NCBI RefSeq assembly: GCF_905220415.1
Contig: NC_059566.1
Location: forward strand, 806,001-870,000
Source: Colias croceus
Lineage: Eukaryota > Arthropoda > Insecta > Lepidoptera > Pieridae
Direction of reading: 5' to 3'
Length of the DNA stretch: 64,000 nt
Below are positions 62,601 to 64,000 of the stretch, in pieces. The position numbers were made by a program, and so were the translations under genes. The notes under the pieces were generated by a model that was given only the letters and a program-made list of their open reading frames with translations, searched no databases and had not been told where the DNA came from. Positions within the stretch are counted from its first letter, which is position 1. Each line of letters begins with the position of its first letter.

Positions 62601-64000
62601 ATATTTAATTACCGGGGTGGAGGGAGGGGGACCACAAAACTGGTTGTCAACATCTGTCTATAGGATGTCTGGGATCTATACAATATATATCAGAAGTCAG
62701 ATTTAGGTCCGCTATTTTTGCAAACGAAACTCCACTGAGAGTCCGGTCTATTAACAACATATTACATTCAATTGTTTTAATTTAATTTTACATAAGGGAG
62801 CAACCTTAATTGGAAAAACAGACAGAAATTTGGTATTTATTTACAAATAACGGCCGGCCGGTTCAGATTAAAGCATATCAAATCATCTAAGACAATTCTC
62901 ACGCGTATGCGTGTGTATGCACGTCTGCACGTGTACGTAGGTATTAAGGTGGTCGTACACGGACTGCTCGAGCTGTCTCTACAATCAAACCGCGCAGTTG
63001 ACAGCTTGAAGCGGTCGCGACTGCTCGAGCAGTCATGTGTACGTCAGTGAATGAATGTCTATAGTTCACCGCGCGGTTTGTGGCTTCAAGCCGTCGGTCT
63101 CAACTGCTTGAAGCGGTCCTTGTACGGTCGCTTATGTATGTGTGTGTGTGTGTGTATTTACTTGTTTCTGTATGTAATGGTTTTGTTTATATGTGTATCT
63201 GTCTGTCTGTGTACACTCACCAGCCTTCAGCGGGCGGGGAACTCCACCAACAAACACAGTCTTGCGCGGGTCGAGAGGCATGGACGCGTCGAGCACAAAG
63301 TCCGCGTCAGCGCGTCATGTATATGTGTCTACGTCTGTCTGTCTGTCTATAGTCTATCTGTTTGTATGCGCATCTGTATATGCGTCGCGTCTATATGTGT
63401 ATGTAGTGTGTATATCTGTCTGTCTGTGTACACTCACCAGCCTTCAGCGGGCGGGAAACGCCACCAACAAACACAGTCTTGCGCGGGTGGAGCGGCATGG
63501 ACGCGTCGAGCACAAAGTCCGCGTCAGCGCTTCATGTGTCTACATCTGTCTGTTTGTCTATAGTGTATCTATCTGTATATGCGTCGCGTCTATATGTGTA
63601 TGTAGTGTGTATATCTGTCTGTGTACTCTGTGTATATGTTTGCATGTATGTAGTGTATCTGTCTTTCTGCCTGTCTGTCTGTACACACTCACCAGCCTTC
63701 AGCGGGCGGGGAACTCAACCAACAAACACAGTCTTGCGCGGGTCGAGCGGCATGGACGCGTCGAGCACAAAGTCCGCGTCAGCGCGTAATGTGTCTACAT
63801 CTGTCTGTTTGTCTATAGTGTATCTATCTGTATATGCGTCGCGTCTATATGTGTATGTAGTGTGTATATCTGTGTACTCTGTGTATATGTTTGCATGTAT
63901 GTAGTGTATCTGTCTTTCTGCCTGTCTGTCTGTACACACTCACCAGCCTTCAGCGGGCGGGGAACTCCACCAACAAACACAGTCTTGCGCGGGTCGAGAG
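59639..64000 (-). CDS. orb2: Orb2 / CPEB2-4-type cytoplasmic polyadenylation element-binding protein, 3' part
   Basis: C-terminal exons: 62305-62220, 61483-61382, 60907-60803 and 59755-59639 (stop TAG 59641-59639); an exon ending at a tandemly repeated donor precedes them (63221, 63438, 63693, 63944). Introns are GT-AG and phases match. Translated order: DADFVLDASMPLDPRKTVFV then GGVPRPL; VELAMIMDRLYGGVCYAGI; GAGRVAFSNQQSYIAAISAR; VKPYVLDDQMCDECAGARCG; YYCEHCWATIHSRPGREFHK. This covers the end of the inter-RRM region, RRM2 and the ZZ-type zinc-binding domain (Cys pairs in CDEC, CANVTC, CEHC plus His). VELAMIMDRLYGG and DPRKT are specific for the CPEB2-4/Orb2 branch, not CPEB1/Orb. Such proteins bind U-rich 3' UTR elements and control translation, e.g. 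in neurons and germ line. The N-terminus and RRM1 lie beyond the window. The protein ends FRWC where relatives end FRWN or FRW. Confidence 0.95.
60003..60062 (+). mobile_element. M1b MITE fragment in orb2 intron region
   Basis: CCTGACGCGAGTTTAAGATT to GCTAAAGAAGTTTTCACTTC; only the right half is present. Confidence 0.45.
60448..60535. repeat. (GT)n-rich low-complexity stretch
   Basis: Interrupted GT repeats (GTGTGTGTGTGTGTGT at about 60451-60468, again near 60497) in the last orb2 intron. Confidence 0.7.
60552..60716 (-). mobile_element. Helitron, Hel-d, in the last orb2 intron
   Basis: Reverse copy from ACTAGCGGTCCGCCCCGGC to CACATTTTGCGATTCATTTT. Confidence 0.7.
60980..61034 (+). mobile_element. 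MITE M1 5' fragment
   Basis: TGTGTGCGTGTGTACACGC and AAGTGAAACTTCTTTATGAC; cut off by the SINE that follows. Confidence 0.5.
61035..61340 (+). mobile_element. SINE S1 split by a Helitron
   Basis: S1 sequence (AATATCTGTATAAGTATTTA) before 61073 resumes after 61252 with TTATCAGCCATCTGCTTTCC and GGGATCAGATCGTGCCGTG. Confidence 0.55.
61073..61252 (-). mobile_element. Helitron, Hel-c, inserted into S1
   Basis: Full reverse copy from ACTAGCTTACCGCCCGCGG to ACACGAGATTTATATATATT. Very similar to 31617-31793. Confidence 0.7.
61531..61981. repeat. Minisatellite, ~33-bp unit, 14 copies, in orb2 intron
   Basis: Unit reads TTTAGTCATTGGTCAAATAG plus GTAAGGAATAATA, with variants (TCTTTGGTCAAATAG, missing TTTAG). 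Copies follow directly with no spacers. Plain tandem array between exons at 61483 and 62220. Confidence 0.85.
62945..63133. mobile_element. GC-rich MITE in orb2 intron
   Basis: Left end AAGGTGGTCGTACACGGACT and right end CGGTCCTTGTACGGTCGCTT are imperfect inverted repeats. Inside, CCGCGCAGTTGACAGCTTGA and CAACTGCTTGAAGCGG are related. No coding capacity. Confidence 0.55.
63221..63315 (-). pseudogene. orb2: orb2 exon 3'-end copy 1 (nearest the next exon)
   Basis: Encodes the intact stretch DADFVLDASMPLDPRKTVFV plus GGVPRPLKA, then a donor (GCTG, GTGAGTGTAC). Just 5' of it in the transcript there is no polypyrimidine-AG acceptor, and an in-frame TGA precedes CGCGCTGAC. It cannot start as an exon on its own. 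Confidence 0.7.
63438..63531 (-). pseudogene. orb2: orb2 exon 3'-end copy 2, two substitutions
   Basis: Same stretch with Asp to His (PLHPRK) and Pro to Ser (GGVSRPL). Donor preserved. The 5' side again lacks an acceptor and carries TGA in frame. Confidence 0.7.
63693..63787 (-). pseudogene. orb2: orb2 exon 3'-end copy 3, nonsense
   Basis: GGT GGA is changed to GGT TGA (TGA at 63717-63715), so translation would stop after VFVG. Donor preserved (GTGAGTGTGTAC). Confidence 0.75.
63944..64000 (-). CDS. orb2: orb2 exon 3'-end copy 4, cut by window edge
   Basis: Reads LDPRKTVFVGGVPRPLKA with the donor at 63943. It is the first copy in transcript order seen here and could be the real exon end. Its 5' part lies outside the window. 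Confidence 0.55.

Larger units (their letters stand above)
63137..63940. repeat. (TCTG)n/(TGTA)n microsatellite introns of the orb2 array
   Basis: Each copy is separated by 120-165 bp of CTGTCTGTCTG, TATATGCGTCGCGTC and TGTATGTAGTGTGTATATC units, which themselves repeat with the copies. Donor-to-donor spacing is 217, 255 and 251 bp. Confidence 0.85.

Noticed and set aside
63051..63904. Plus-strand frames of 90-198 codons rich in Cys/Val/Ser
   Set aside because: They are the antisense of the orb2 exon copies plus (TCTG)n/(TGTA)n microsatellite.

Overview
The window is a piece of a lepidopteran (moth or butterfly) nuclear genome. The evidence is AT-rich DNA, GT-AG spliced genes and very many short repeats of types typical of Lepidoptera. 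These include non-autonomous Helitrons ending in a GC hairpin plus CTAG, tRNA-headed SINEs, RTE/CR1-like LINE pieces with (TAAA)n tails, and hairpin MITEs. All identifications rest on reading the sequence; no database search was run. Family names Hel-a to Hel-f, M1 to M3 and S1/S2 are labels made up here.

Layout. 1-20.3 kb: no recognisable host gene, packed with Helitrons, MITEs and LINE fragments. 20.3-23.5 kb (minus): a candidate three-exon gene of unknown function with a 600-bp Asn/Gln/Cys-rich exon. 25.36-29.78 kb (plus): a near full-length RTE-like LINE inserted into a Helitron, with a visible 14-15 bp target duplication. 30-33.7 kb: repeats only. 33.8-44.9 kb (minus): complete 11-exon GNL1/Ns4 gene (552 aa, circularly permuted GTPase). 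46.4-49.0 kb (plus): complete two-exon LSM4 gene (136 aa), divergent from GNL1. 49.96-50.64 kb (plus): a small two-exon gene (78 aa, unrecognised). 52-59.6 kb: a stretch almost free of transposons, best explained as a very long 3' UTR of the next gene. 59.6-64.0 kb (minus): last exons of an Orb2/CPEB2-4-type RNA-binding protein, running off the right edge.

Most unusual features: (1) the 3' end of an orb2 exon and its splice donor are repeated at least four times in tandem (63.2-64.0 kb), with decaying copies that lack an acceptor; (2) a long G-quadruplex-prone tract begins directly after the orb2 stop codon; (3) two 64/65-bp TTAA-flanked micro-elements; (4) an inverted repeat with permuted arm order (A-B-A'-B') in a GNL1 intron; (5) the GNL1 exon 9 donor lies inside a microsatellite made of 5' splice-site consensus units.

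The recognisable genes are housekeeping or RNA-biology genes: GNL1 (nucleolar/ribosome-related GTPase), LSM4 (U6 snRNA and mRNA decay) and Orb2 (translational control). They are neighbours, but nothing suggests a joint pathway. I saw no clear evidence of an entirely new multi-gene system.
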